From Paenibacillus mangrovi (GTDB taxonomy: Bacteria > Bacillota > Bacilli > Paenibacillales > Paenibacillaceae): 64,000 nucleotides of DNA. A program made the translations under genes and the position numbers. The notes beneath the pieces were generated by a model. It was not told the DNA's origin and searched no databases. It saw only the letters and a program-made list of their open reading frames with translations. The stretch spans positions 62,001 through 126,000 of the forward strand of contig NZ_JALIRP010000009.1 of assembly GCF_022898935.1 (NCBI RefSeq), read 5' to 3'. Of the stretch, positions 26,122 through 34,716 are shown one piece after another. Positions within the stretch are counted from its first letter, which is position 1. Every line of letters starts with the position of its first letter.

Positions 26122-27273
26122 CTATTTGGGATGAATAATAACTTCTTGGGAATGATTCTCCGGTGCCGCGAAATGAAGCAGACGCGCGCCTTCAGTCATT
26201 AAAGCGTCGGTCTCTTTTTGGGAAAGTGAAATGAAAGATTCAATGCTCAAAACAGTTTTCTTTCGTTCACTTATCAACTTCCAAGTTCCGGAAACATATC
26301 CGTCGATGAGTATCGTTGATCGGATAATTCCGTTTATCGTGAATACGCGACTGCGGTACCTGTCATCCAGTATTCTGCTGCGGTCCGCATAGGACAATAG
26401 GATATTGTCAAACTCGCCGAGAAACCGCGGCTCCGCTGGGGTACTTCCATCAGGCCGCGGAGCATCGGGCAGATCGAATAATTCTGCCCCTTGCGCATCC
26501 CTGAAGGTAACCAGCTCAGGACGAAGCCTTTCAATCGTTTTATTTAAACCGGTAAGTCCTGACCATACCTGGATGTCTTTGACTGTAGCCGGACCAAACG
26601 CCGCCAAATACCGCCGTATCAAGATTTCTGTATCAGGCCTTGGGCATAGTGATTGACCAAGCCATGCTTCCAACGAAGTATGCGTGGCTTGTCCGCTTTC
26701 GCCCCAAATCCCCCGCGGCGGTATTTGTACAAGCGGCACCAAATTCCGTATGGCAGCCGTAGCAGCCTTTGAAGGAAGTTCAGGCCAATGTTCTAGCAAA
26801 TACTGGCCCAATTCGCTGGACGTCATCGGTTTGTCTTCGACTAGTTTCCGTCCGAGCGCAGCCAGTTGCCCGAGATCCATATCTTTGAGCTGTTGACCAT
26901 AGGCACCCTTTAAGCTCCGCTCCATGACGCCCTGCAGCCATGGGCGAAGCTGCAGGGTATCAGGAGCAGAAACCAAGTGAAGGGTGGAACGCATTAGGGC
27001 CATGCGTACCACCTTCCGATCCCGAATAAGCTCCGATAGTTGTTCCTGCTGAAAGTTTTCCATTCGGGACCATAAAGCGAAATACGGCGCGTTTAGAGCT
27101 TGAGCTTGCAGACCGATCAATTTTTCGACAACATCCAAAACGGGGATATCTGCGCGACAGAGCAGCATTTGCCTAGCGAGCGTGGCGCGATTCAAGGCGC
27201 GGGAATCGAGTACTTTGACGGATTCTTTTTCACTTCCTGAACCCGAATTTCGCGTCGTCTTTTTTGTGTTCAT
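26122..27273 (-). CDS. winged-helix DNA-binding / AlkZ-like DNA glycosylase family protein
   Basis: The 383-residue protein belongs to the HTH_42 (YcaQ/AlkZ) family. It has GLQAQ near residue 54, corresponding to the QxQ catalytic motif of AlkZ, and tandem winged-helix segments through residue 330. Members excise alkylated bases or unhook interstrand crosslinks; some protect antibiotic producers from their own DNA-damaging product. The Ser/Lys-rich first 18 residues may not be native, and a start nearer VLDSRALNRATLARQ is possible. No biosynthetic cluster is next to it, so a general repair role is likely. Confidence 0.82.
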   Translation of the reverse strand: MNTKKTTRNSGSGSEKESVKVLDSRALNRATLARQMLLCRADIPVLDVVEKLIGLQAQALNAPYFALWSRMENFQQEQLSELIRDRKVVRMALMRSTLHLVSAPDTLQLRPWLQGVMERSLKGAYGQQLKDMDLGQLAALGRKLVEDKPMTSSELGQYLLEHWPELPSKAATAAIRNLVPLVQIPPRGIWGESGQATHTSLEAWLGQSLCPRPDTEILIRRYLAAFGPATVKDIQVWSGLTGLNKTIERLRPELVTFRDAQGAELFDLPDAPRPDGSTPAEPRFLGEFDNILLSYADRSRILDDRYRSRVFTINGIIRSTILIDGYVSGTWKLISERKKTVLSIESFISLSQKETDALMTEGARLLHFAAPENHSQEVIIHPK

Positions 27274-27284
27274 GCAGCAGCCTC

Positions 27285-27500
27285 CTGTCTTCTCCTAGCA
27301 TTTTTTCTAAGCCATATGTGTAAGGACCGGCTGAAGAAATGGCGGATATCGCTGCCAGATCATGCGCTCTTTCATAATACATTATTGCCGAACAATTTGC
27401 CGTTCCAGTCAGCCAGTACAGCATCAGATTCGTCAAAAAGTGGTCACGGTCGACGGCTCCCACTGCATCTCCGAAGCCATTTCTTTGAAGATACGAGATA
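27285..27500 (-). pseudogene. remnant of an epoxide hydrolase / alpha-beta hydrolase
   Basis: The minus-strand frame contains DHFLTNLMLYWLTGTANCSA, close to the cap-domain segment LLTNVxxYWxTGTxNSSxRxYYE seen in epoxide hydrolases. Neither the catalytic Asp/His loops nor a full domain is present, and other frames break it upstream. I treat it as debris between the AlkZ-like gene and guanine deaminase. Confidence 0.55.
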
Positions 27501-27518
27501 GACGTTTTTCTTGTGTTT

Positions 27519-28883
27519 TTAACGTGAATGAACTTTTTCGCCCTGAGCCCAGACTTCGCGGATATGTTCAGGCCGGGTCAGGTACATGATTTTTTGGAAA
27601 ACGTCATGCAAATCTTCATTTTCATTAAAAATCGGCAATTTGGCGGATGGAAGTTTGGTGTCGATGATTTGTACATCCCATGCATAGTTTTCTTGAATAC
27701 GGCCGATGGGTAAGCTTAAACTTTCCCCGCCGCCGGCAGTAGCAAGGTAGAAAGCCTCGTCAACCGTAATGCGTGACCCCGGTACGCCGCGATTTCCGGC
27801 AGGAAGGGATGCGTTAACGCCATCCTCCAGCATTCTTGAAGAGATGACGGCTTGTCTGAGGTTATCAAAAAGACTAGGCGAAAAACCTCCAGAAATATCA
27901 GTCCCTAAGCCGATCTCTACGCCTTTGGCATGGAAGTGGGCTACCGGGATGACACTATTGGCTAAATAAGCGTTGGATATTGGGCAATGGGCAACAGCCG
28001 TCCCGGTTTCGGTAAATAAATCAACGTCATCGTCGTTCAGGAAATTGCAATGTGCCATAACAGACTTATCGCGCAATAACCCAAAATCATGCAGGGCAAA
28101 AGCATCGTTTTTATGGAATCGATCTTGTACATAGCCGTGCTCCCAGTCACCTTCGCTGCAGTGCGATTGAACATACGCGTCATATTTATCCGCCAGCTCT
28201 CCCAAACCTTTTAAAGCATCATCCGTACAGCTTGGAATGAACCTTGGTGTCACGACGGGATAAACGCCTTGTTTGGTCGATTTGGCCAAATCTTTTACAG
28301 CGAGAATAAATTCCTCCGTATCTGCCAGTGCCGTCTGGGTATCAGCGTCGCGATAGTTTTCCGGATTTTGCTCTGGATCATCCATGACCACTTTCCCGAC
28401 TAGTCCACGTTGGCCTTTCTTGGCGCATATTTCGGCTAACAATAAACTGGATTCTTTATGAACGGTTGCAAAATAAAGGGCCGTCGTCGTTCCGTTTGCG
28501 AGTAAGGTGCCAACCAAATCATCGTAGACTTCTTGCGCAAAATTGAGATCCGAGAACTTGGATTCAAGCGGGAAGGTATACGTGTTCAGCCAATCATAAA
28601 GCGGAATGTCTAATGCCGTTCCGGATTGGGCCCATTGCGGTGCATGGACATGCAAATCGACAAATCCGGGCAAGAAATACTGGCCTTCAGCTAACTGGTG
28701 GAAGTTGTCTTTGCCTTGATAAGCATCAAGTAATGGTTGATAATCGGAATTCTCTGGCGCTATGACTTTTTCAATCATCCCATCACGATTGATGCAGAAC
28801 AGATAGTCTTTTAATATTTGAATTTCTTTAGATGACTTGCTAGAAAATGCAGTACCTTGAAACAATCGCATATATTTATTCAT
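27519..28883 (-). CDS. guaD: guanine deaminase (amidohydrolase family)
   Basis: The 454-residue enzyme has the amidohydrolase metal motif HVHAPQWAQ near residue 75, SHCSE near 230, a further metal His in MAHCNFLN, and GLGTDISGG with the metal Asp near 322. HxHAPQ is typical of guanine deaminases, which turn guanine into xanthine and ammonia. I choose ATG 28883 with a perfect AAAGGAGG ribosome site. It stands alone. An IS200/IS605 element is inserted about 120 bases upstream, beyond a possible TATAGT -10 box, so the promoter may be intact. Confidence 0.88.
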   Translation of the reverse strand: MNKYMRLFQGTAFSSKSSKEIQILKDYLFCINRDGMIEKVIAPENSDYQPLLDAYQGKDNFHQLAEGQYFLPGFVDLHVHAPQWAQSGTALDIPLYDWLNTYTFPLESKFSDLNFAQEVYDDLVGTLLANGTTTALYFATVHKESSLLLAEICAKKGQRGLVGKVVMDDPEQNPENYRDADTQTALADTEEFILAVKDLAKSTKQGVYPVVTPRFIPSCTDDALKGLGELADKYDAYVQSHCSEGDWEHGYVQDRFHKNDAFALHDFGLLRDKSVMAHCNFLNDDDVDLFTETGTAVAHCPISNAYLANSVIPVAHFHAKGVEIGLGTDISGGFSPSLFDNLRQAVISSRMLEDGVNASLPAGNRGVPGSRITVDEAFYLATAGGGESLSLPIGRIQENYAWDVQIIDTKLPSAKLPIFNENEDLHDVFQKIMYLTRPEHIREVWAQGEKVHSR

Positions 28884-29002
28884 AAATACCTCCTTTATTC
28901 TTCTCCACGATTTCAAATTTGTTACTATACCCCTCCAAAAATGAGCGGTTTATAGCTAAAACGAATGTTTATGTTAAATCCGTTTGCGATATACCTTGTA
29001 TA

Positions 29003-29170
29003 TTTGAGACTCCCACGGCTAAAGCCGCAAGCTGACACCTTCGGTATCATTGGGATTCTTGGGTGGTAGTCGGTCGTGCATTTCTGCTAACCGTAGTTCC
29101 CCCAAGTTCAGGGCTGTCTCATCAGCCCGTCCTAAGACAGTGCATATAGCATCTCAGGCTGACAGACTGT
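29003..29170 (-). ncRNA. omega RNA (reRNA) of the TnpB element
   Basis: TnpB elements make a right-end RNA that overlaps the tnpB 3' end and finishes at the transposon end. Read on the minus strand, this stretch contains several hairpins (for example GGGCTGATGAGACAGCCC and GCGGC/GCCGT), then GGGAGTCTCAA at the boundary. The adjoining flank, ATATACAAGGTATATCGC, would be the guide. The 5' limit inside tnpB is not visible from sequence alone. Confidence 0.6.
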
Positions 29171-30209
29171 TACCATCTGCCACAGGGTGATTCATGATAT
29201 TGATCGCTCCAACTCGATCACGATGAGCGTTGAATCCGCATGGACATTCGTACCTTCTGTCTTTCGCTTTGTTCTTCTCCCCACAGGCAGGACAAGTTTG
29301 AGAAGTGTAGGCAGGATTTACCTCCACAACCTTTATGCCGACAAGGTTTGCTTTGTAGGAGATGAATTGTTGAAACTGATAGAATGTCCAATGATGCAGA
29401 TTCTTTGCGTTTTTGCGGCTTGTTCTTGCCGTCTTGCGGATATTCTCTAGTCGTTCAAGCTTGATGATTGACACACCTTCCTGAATGGCTGTATCGACAA
29501 TTTGCCGACTAATCTTATGGTTTTGATCTTTCATCCAACGTTGCTCTCTATGACCTAGCTTGCGAATGGCAGACAATTTTTTGAGTTTACCTAATATACG
29601 TCTACGTTGTTGGTGCTTTCTTCGTATGTACTTGTTTTGTCTGCCGTTTCCAAAGAATCGGGTTTTACCTGTAGAAGTTACAGAAACAGCGGGAACTTTC
29701 AATCCAAGATCAATACCCATGATGTTTTCGTTGTTGGTTACGCTTGTAGGCACTTCTACCGAAATTTGAGCGTACCATTTCCCTGACTTTTCAATGATAC
29801 GCATCAATCCAAGTTTGGCTTTTCTTAACAGCTCCATATCTCTACTAGTTGTTGTAGCACGAAACGTTGTTTTCTTCGTCTTTTCATCTACAACGATCGG
29901 GAAAGCAACTGTATTTTCGGATACCGTGTAGTTTTGATTGTTAACGAAATATACAGGTTTTTTAAGAATTGGACGAACACCAAGTTTCTTGATTTTACTG
30001 AAAACACTTTTGGCATCACGAATCGCTTGATTACAAACGGCAGACGGAAGAATTGTTTCTACATCTTTTGTAGTCATTTTCGGAAATGCCCCCAGTTGTT
30101 CAGCCTGTTCGGTTAGTTGATTGACTACCCGAATGTATTCATTTCCCAATTGACGTAGAATGGCTGGTTGATCAGGAAATATGCGTATCTTTATGGTTAA
30201 AGCTTGCAT
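29154..30209 (-). CDS. tnpB: RNA-guided nuclease TnpB
   Basis: The 351-residue protein is complete. RuvC residues are visible as Asp in GIDLGLK (about residue 175), Glu in IKLERLENIR (about 258) and Asp in NAHRDRVGAINI (about 333). The zinc finger CPACG...CPCG lies between the last two. It cuts DNA matching the omega RNA guide and helps retain the element, and is the family from which Cas12 arose. I choose ATG 30209 after GGGGGTG; an ATG at 30242 also exists. It overlaps the tnpA end. Confidence 0.92.
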   Translation of the reverse strand: MQALTIKIRIFPDQPAILRQLGNEYIRVVNQLTEQAEQLGAFPKMTTKDVETILPSAVCNQAIRDAKSVFSKIKKLGVRPILKKPVYFVNNQNYTVSENTVAFPIVVDEKTKKTTFRATTTSRDMELLRKAKLGLMRIIEKSGKWYAQISVEVPTSVTNNENIMGIDLGLKVPAVSVTSTGKTRFFGNGRQNKYIRRKHQQRRRILGKLKKLSAIRKLGHREQRWMKDQNHKISRQIVDTAIQEGVSIIKLERLENIRKTARTSRKNAKNLHHWTFYQFQQFISYKANLVGIKVVEVNPAYTSQTCPACGEKNKAKDRRYECPCGFNAHRDRVGAINIMNHPVADGNSLSA

Positions 30210-30213
30210 GTGT

Positions 30214-30612
30214 TCACCCCCTTTTCTTTTGTTCTTCAACATAACGCGTTACTGTTTCGCTGGATACGTTTCCTGCTGTACTAACGAAAAAAGAACGTGT
30301 CCACAGACTAGGCAAATGAGCAAGATGCTTAAACTCCTGCCTTAATATTCGAGAGGTCACTCCTTTCACTTTTGCCATGACGTCTGATGGAGAATCGGTG
30401 GGAAGACAGTTCAGGAACAGTTGGACATGATCGGGCATCACTTCCATTGCCACAATAAGCCAGTTATTCTGATGGCATATTTCAGCCAATAGCTCCTTGA
30501 ATCGAATTTCCACTTGTTTTACTAACACTTTTCTTCGATAACGAGGGCAGAAAACAAAATGATAGTTAATGAGAGATACTGTTGTAGTTGTACGTCTATA
30601 TTCTTGTCCCAT
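30214..30612 (-). CDS. tnpA: IS200/IS605 TnpA transposase (Y1 HUH superfamily, HUQ variant)
   Basis: The 132-residue protein matches TnpA throughout, with the nucleophilic Tyr in TRYVEEQK near residue 126. The metal-binding HUH motif, usually DHVHL, reads DHVQL here (MPDHVQLFL, about residue 61), so the second His is Gln. HUQ occurs in some Rep-type HUH enzymes, so activity may persist. The substitution is otherwise a plausible sign of reduced transposition. The start ATG 30612 is the first in frame. Confidence 0.9.
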   Translation of the reverse strand: MGQEYRRTTTTVSLINYHFVFCPRYRRKVLVKQVEIRFKELLAEICHQNNWLIVAMEVMPDHVQLFLNCLPTDSPSDVMAKVKGVTSRILRQEFKHLAHLPSLWTRSFFVSTAGNVSSETVTRYVEEQKKRG

Positions 30613-30841
30613 AAAACAATTGTATCAGTTTAACTGTACAACTACAACAATTGAATAAAAAGAAAAACACACGCACATGTGCTATGTGTTTTCCCAGCCC
30701 ATCCCATGAAGGGATGTTCTGGCAAAGTCGTCTTTCATCCCACGATTAAAACCATGGGCTTTCAGTCGGCAATTACTGTAAAAGATAAACATCCACTCCC
30801 TAAAATTTTCTTTTCCTCAATTTAAAATTTTTTCTCATTTC

Positions 30842-30857
30842 TATGATCTTTTTCACA
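30842..30857 (+). promoter_or_regulatory. FNR-like box 1 upstream of nirB
   Basis: TATGA-N6-TCACA matches the FNR/CRP consensus TGTGA-N6-TCACA with one mismatch. Its centre is about 42 bases upstream of a start predicted from the -10-like TACGCT at 30880-30885. That is the standard activation position for FNR. Confidence 0.65.
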
Positions 30858-30890
30858 TCCAGAATAGACAAAAATAGGCTACGCTAACGG

Positions 30891-30906
30891 TGTGATATAT
30901 TTCACA
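30891..30906 (+). promoter_or_regulatory. FNR-like box 2 upstream of nirB
   Basis: TGTGA-TATATT-TCACA is a perfect FNR consensus palindrome. It overlaps the predicted transcription start, 23 bases before the nirB start, a position where a bound protein would repress, not activate, from that promoter. Confidence 0.75.
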
Positions 30907-30928
30907 ATGTTGCAGGGGAGGCATGGCA

Positions 30929-33334
30929 ATGAGAAAGAGATTAGTGATGATTGGCAATGGCATGGCAGGAGCGCGGTGCATCGAGGAGATTCTTCGCCGC
31001 GATCGCGAACGCTTTGATGTGACGATGATTGGGGACGAACCTTATCCAAATTATAACCGCATCATGCTGTCCCCTGTGCTGCAAGGTAAAACGACTTTCG
31101 AAGAAATTACGATCAATGATTGGGATTGGTATCAATCCAATGATATACATTTGCTGAAGAATGAGCGTGTCGTGGCGATCGATCGGGGGACTAAGGAGGT
31201 TAAGACGGATCTTGGGACTGTCGTTCCTTACGACGAATTGATCATTGCGACAGGATCGAGTGCTTTTATTTTGCCCGTGCCAGGGCACAACCTGGAAGGA
31301 GTAGTTGGCTTCCGGACGATTGAAGACACGAAAATGATGCTGGAAGCGGCCAAACAATATAAAAAGGCGGTTGTCATCGGGGGCGGATTGCTTGGGCTAG
31401 AAGCGGCGCGCGGTCTGATGAATCAAGGAATGGACGTACATGTCGTTCATTTGCTGCCGTATCTGATGGAGATGCAGCTGGACCCAGCAGCCGCGAAGCT
31501 GCTGCAGCGTGACCTTGAAGCCCAAGGTATGAAGTTCCTGATGGAGAAAAAGACATCGGAAATCTGCGGCGATGGGCGGGTACAAGGCCTGAGATTCGAA
31601 GACGGAACAAGCGTCGAATGCGATCTCGTCGTGATGGCTGTCGGCATCCGTCCGAATGTCGCGATTGCGCGGGAAGCAGGGCTGACAGTAGGCCGGGGCA
31701 TTCAAGTCAATGACGTTATGCAGACTTCGGATCCGTACGTTTATGCGGTCGGCGAATGCGCCGAGCACCGCGGAATTGCTTATGGACTCGTGGCGCCGTT
31801 ATATGAGCAGGGAGTCGTGCTCGCAGACTATATGACGGGCCAGCCAACGGAAGGGTACCCTGGCAGCGTGTTGTCCACGCAGTTGAAGGTGGCGGGCTGC
31901 GATCTGTTTAGCGGCGGGGAAATTCATGCTGATGAGAATACGAAAGCGATTGTCGTTCAGGACGAATTCACCGGAGCCTATAAAAAAGTGCTGGTTCGTG
32001 ACGGGAAGGTCGTCGGTGTCGTTCTCTACGGGGATGTATCGGATGGCACTCGGCTGTTCAACATGCTGAAAAAAGGAAGCGACATTCAGGAATATACGAG
32101 CGCGTCCGTGCTGCATAAGGCCGGGGAAGATAGCGGGCTGGATATCTCATCGATCAGTGCCAATGAGACGATTTGCGGCTGCAACGGGGTGACCAAAGGA
32201 ACAATCGTCGGCGCAATCCTCGAGAATGGATTGACTACCTTTGATGAAGTGAAATCGCTAACGAAAGCTGGCGGTTCATGCGGCAAATGCCGCGGCATGG
32301 TCGAAGCGATCCTTGCGCATACGCTCGGTGACAAATTTGACGCATCGGCGCAAAAGGCTGCAGGTATGTGCAGCTGTACGACGCTCTCCCGCGATGAAGT
32401 GGTCGCTGCAATTCGGGAGAAAGGACTGCAATCGCCACGGGAAGTTCGCATGGTCCTCGGGTTTAAGCATGAGGAAGGATGCTCGAAATGTCGTCCAGCG
32501 CTGAACTATTATTTGCGGATGCTGCGTCCCGATACGTATGCCGACGACAAGGCCTCCCGGTACGTCAACGAGCGGATGGAGGGCAATATTCAGAATGATG
32601 GCACCTTCTCCGTCATTCCGCGGATGTACGGTGGAACAACGACGCCGGAGGATCTGATCCGCATCGGCGAGGTGGCGAAGAAATACGAGGTGCCGCTGGT
32701 CAAAATCACGGGCGCAAGCCGCATCGGCTTGTACGGCGTGAAAAAAGAGGATATACCGAAAGTATGGGAAGAGCTTGAAATGCGTTCGGGATATGCCTAC
32801 TCCAAATCGCTGCGTAATGTCAAATCGTGCGTCGGTTCGAGATTTTGCCGTTTTGGCACGCAGGATGCGTTAGGGCTTGGCATTCGGCTCGAGCAGGAAA
32901 TCGAGATGGTCGATACGCCGCACAAAACGAAAATGGGCGTTACCGGCTGTCCGCGGAACTGCGCCGAAGTGCTGACGAAGGATTTTGGCGTGGTTTGTGT
33001 GGAGAACGGGTATCAGCTTTATTTTGGCGGAAACGGCGGTACCGAAGTACGGGAATGCGACAGCTTGACGACCGTGGCAACGGAGGATGAAGTGATTCGT
33101 TTTGCTAAAGCTTACGTCCAGCTGTACCGGGAAACAGGCATATACGGCGAACGGACAGCCCCTTGGGTGAACCGGATGAGTGCGGATTGGGTGCGCCAAA
33201 TGCTGGCAGATGAAGCGGAAATCGCTATGCTGAATGACCGATTCGAAGCGGCAAAAAGAACCTACAGCGAAGCCTGGAAAACCGCGCTGGAAAATGAGGA
33301 ACGCCGCAGCATGTATACGGTGGAAAGACCATAA
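30929..33334 (+). CDS. nirB: nitrite reductase [NAD(P)H] large subunit
   Basis: The 801-residue protein has an N-terminal FAD/NAD domain (MIGNGMAGARC, then VVIGGGLLGLEAARG near residue 150), two BFD-like [2Fe-2S] regions (CGCN...CGKC near 415-455 and CSC...CSKC), and the C-terminal sirohaem/[4Fe-4S] domain with CVGSRFCRFG near 630 and TGCPRNCAE near 670. It reduces nitrite to ammonium in the cytoplasm. I prefer ATG 30929: GGGAGG is seven bases before it but only one base from ATG 30923. nirD and nirC follow, and FNR-like boxes precede it. Confidence 0.95.
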   Translation: MRKRLVMIGNGMAGARCIEEILRRDRERFDVTMIGDEPYPNYNRIMLSPVLQGKTTFEEITINDWDWYQSNDIHLLKNERVVAIDRGTKEVKTDLGTVVPYDELIIATGSSAFILPVPGHNLEGVVGFRTIEDTKMMLEAAKQYKKAVVIGGGLLGLEAARGLMNQGMDVHVVHLLPYLMEMQLDPAAAKLLQRDLEAQGMKFLMEKKTSEICGDGRVQGLRFEDGTSVECDLVVMAVGIRPNVAIAREAGLTVGRGIQVNDVMQTSDPYVYAVGECAEHRGIAYGLVAPLYEQGVVLADYMTGQPTEGYPGSVLSTQLKVAGCDLFSGGEIHADENTKAIVVQDEFTGAYKKVLVRDGKVVGVVLYGDVSDGTRLFNMLKKGSDIQEYTSASVLHKAGEDSGLDISSISANETICGCNGVTKGTIVGAILENGLTTFDEVKSLTKAGGSCGKCRGMVEAILAHTLGDKFDASAQKAAGMCSCTTLSRDEVVAAIREKGLQSPREVRMVLGFKHEEGCSKCRPALNYYLRMLRPDTYADDKASRYVNERMEGNIQNDGTFSVIPRMYGGTTTPEDLIRIGEVAKKYEVPLVKITGASRIGLYGVKKEDIPKVWEELEMRSGYAYSKSLRNVKSCVGSRFCRFGTQDALGLGIRLEQEIEMVDTPHKTKMGVTGCPRNCAEVLTKDFGVVCVENGYQLYFGGNGGTEVRECDSLTTVATEDEVIRFAKAYVQLYRETGIYGERTAPWVNRMSADWVRQMLADEAEIAMLNDRFEAAKRTYSEAWKTALENEERRSMYTVERP

Positions 33335-33349
33335 CGGGGAGGGAGCCGC

Positions 33350-33673
33350 ATGAGCGCTACAAAAGAACTGGTGAAAGTCATAAAGCTGGAGGATCTGAAG
33401 CCGCAAATCGGCAAGGAGGTGCGCGTGCTCGATCAATCTATCGCATTATTCCTGCTGTCAAACGGCGAGGTGCGTGCCGTAAGCAACCGATGCCCGCATA
33501 AAAACGGGCCGCTGGCCGAGGGGATCGTATCGGGGGAATTCGTTTTTTGCCCGCTGCATGACTGGAAAATCTCGCTGATAACCGGAGAAGTTCAAAAACC
33601 GGATGACGGTTGCATCAAGACATACGAGACGGCGGTCATTGACGGTTTCGTCTACGTTGGAGGGCTGAGCTAA
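33350..33673 (+). CDS. nirD: nitrite reductase small subunit (Rieske type)
   Basis: The 107-residue protein is a single Rieske-fold domain with CPHKNGPL near residue 47 and CPLHDWK near 66, so both Cys-x-His pairs for a [2Fe-2S] cluster are present. In many NirD proteins these are lost, so this one probably carries a cluster. It pairs with NirB. Start ATG 33350 follows GGGGAGGGAG, 15 bases after nirB; nirC begins one base after its stop. Confidence 0.92.
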   Translation: MSATKELVKVIKLEDLKPQIGKEVRVLDQSIALFLLSNGEVRAVSNRCPHKNGPLAEGIVSGEFVFCPLHDWKISLITGEVQKPDDGCIKTYETAVIDGFVYVGGLS

Positions 33674-33674
33674 C

Positions 33675-34430
33675 ATGAAAAACACGATCCCAATCGTTGA
33701 AAACGCGGGCGTGGCTAAGGTCAACCTGATGAACCGGAGTTTGGGCAAATACCTCGTCTCTTCCATGCTGGCTGGCTTATTCGTCGGGCTTGGCATCATT
33801 CTGATTTTTACGATTGGCGGAATGCTCGCTCCCGCTCATAGCACGAAGATCGTGATGGGGGTCAGCTTCGGCATCGCCCTGAGCCTTGTCATAATGGCCG
33901 GATCAGAGCTGTTTACCGGGAATAACATGGTCATGATGGTCAGCACGTTGAACAAGAAAACGACCTGGCTGGATACGTTCAAAATTTGGCTTTACAGCTA
34001 TGCCGGCAATTTTGCCGGTTCCATGCTGGTGGCGGCGCTGTTCGTTTTTACCGGGCTTGCGAAGGGCAGCACGGCCGACTTCATCAACAACGCTGCGAGC
34101 GCGAAGATGAATGCACCGTTTATGGAGCTGTTCATGCGCGGCATTTTGTGTAATACGCTTGTCTGTCTCGCGGTTTGGTGTTCGATGAAGCTAAAGGAAG
34201 AGATGGCGAAGCTGGTCATGATTTTCTGGTGCCTGTTCGCCTTCATCACCTCCGGGTTCGAGCACAGCGTGGCGAATATGACCCTTCTGTCAATCTCGTT
34301 GTTCATCCCGCATCCGGAGACGGTTTCGTGGGCAGGGATGGCCGCGAATTTGATTCCAGTTACGCTTGGCAACATGGTCGGGGGCATTTTGTTCGTGGGA
34401 ATTGCTTATTGGTATACCGCGAAGGATTGA
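33675..34430 (+). CDS. nirC: formate/nitrite transporter family protein
   Basis: The 251-residue membrane protein has six predicted spans and the FNT signatures AGSELFTGNNMVM near residue 75 and SGFEHSVANMT near 195. FNT pentamers conduct nitrite or formate. Directly behind nirBD it most likely imports nitrite for the reductase, or releases it when toxic. The gene for the siroheme-making enzyme is not in the window. Confidence 0.92.
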   Translation: MKNTIPIVENAGVAKVNLMNRSLGKYLVSSMLAGLFVGLGIILIFTIGGMLAPAHSTKIVMGVSFGIALSLVIMAGSELFTGNNMVMMVSTLNKKTTWLDTFKIWLYSYAGNFAGSMLVAALFVFTGLAKGSTADFINNAASAKMNAPFMELFMRGILCNTLVCLAVWCSMKLKEEMAKLVMIFWCLFAFITSGFEHSVANMTLLSISLFIPHPETVSWAGMAANLIPVTLGNMVGGILFVGIAYWYTAKD

Positions 34431-34481
34431 GAAGCAGCGGAAGTTTAGTTGTTTATATAAAAGAAATCGAAGGCTTATCAC

Positions 34482-34529
34482 CGCAAAGCAGCCTTATCAG
34501 TGGATTGAGCTGCCGGAGAGCTTGTAAGC
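34482..34529 (+). pseudogene. orphan 3' end of a Gfo/Idh-like gene
   Basis: These 48 bases match 21485-21532, the last codons of the short Gfo/Idh-like gene and its stop region, with only two differences. The rest of that gene is absent. It is followed by a terminator of the family also found at 40325 and 44206. It marks where a paralogous sugar operon once ended. Confidence 0.8.
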
Positions 34530-34541
34530 AAGATGAATAGT

Positions 34542-34587
34542 AAAGCAGCCATTTTCGGGAAGACCGGGAATGGCTGCTTTTTTTTTG
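34542..34587 (+). terminator. terminator of the repeated AAGCAGCCATT family (copy A)
   Basis: AAAGCAGCCATT and AATGGCTGCTTT form the stem, with CGG/CCG pairing inside, followed by nine T residues. Close relatives are at 40325 and 44206. The remaining sequence to 34716 holds no gene I can see. Confidence 0.85.
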
Positions 34588-34716
34588 TTTGGGCCCGTTT
34601 AGAAGCGGGCATAGAGCAGGATTTGATCGGAGGATGGCCCACATCCTTATATCGCAAGAAAAACTACTGCTAAATGCGGTCTGTCTTCTTTGAAATTACA
34701 TCGATAGACGTTTTTC

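Larger units (their letters stand above)
29003..30775 (-). mobile_element. IS200/IS605-family insertion sequence with tnpA and tnpB
   Basis: The element runs on the minus strand as left end, tnpA, tnpB, right end. The left end near 30775 carries the hairpin CCCATGG...CGTGGG and the right end at 29003 carries GCGGCTTTAGCCG followed by GGGAGTCTCAA. Subterminal hairpins without inverted terminal repeats fit this family, which moves as single-stranded DNA. The exact left boundary is uncertain by about 15 bases. Both frames are open. It lies between guaD and nirB, and the right end defines the guide of the element's RNA. Confidence 0.85.

Noticed and set aside
28884..29003. Possible purine riboswitch upstream of guanine deaminase
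   Set aside because: The leader before the deaminase shows no conserved three-way junction or purine-aptamer core, and guaD genes of this type often lack one.
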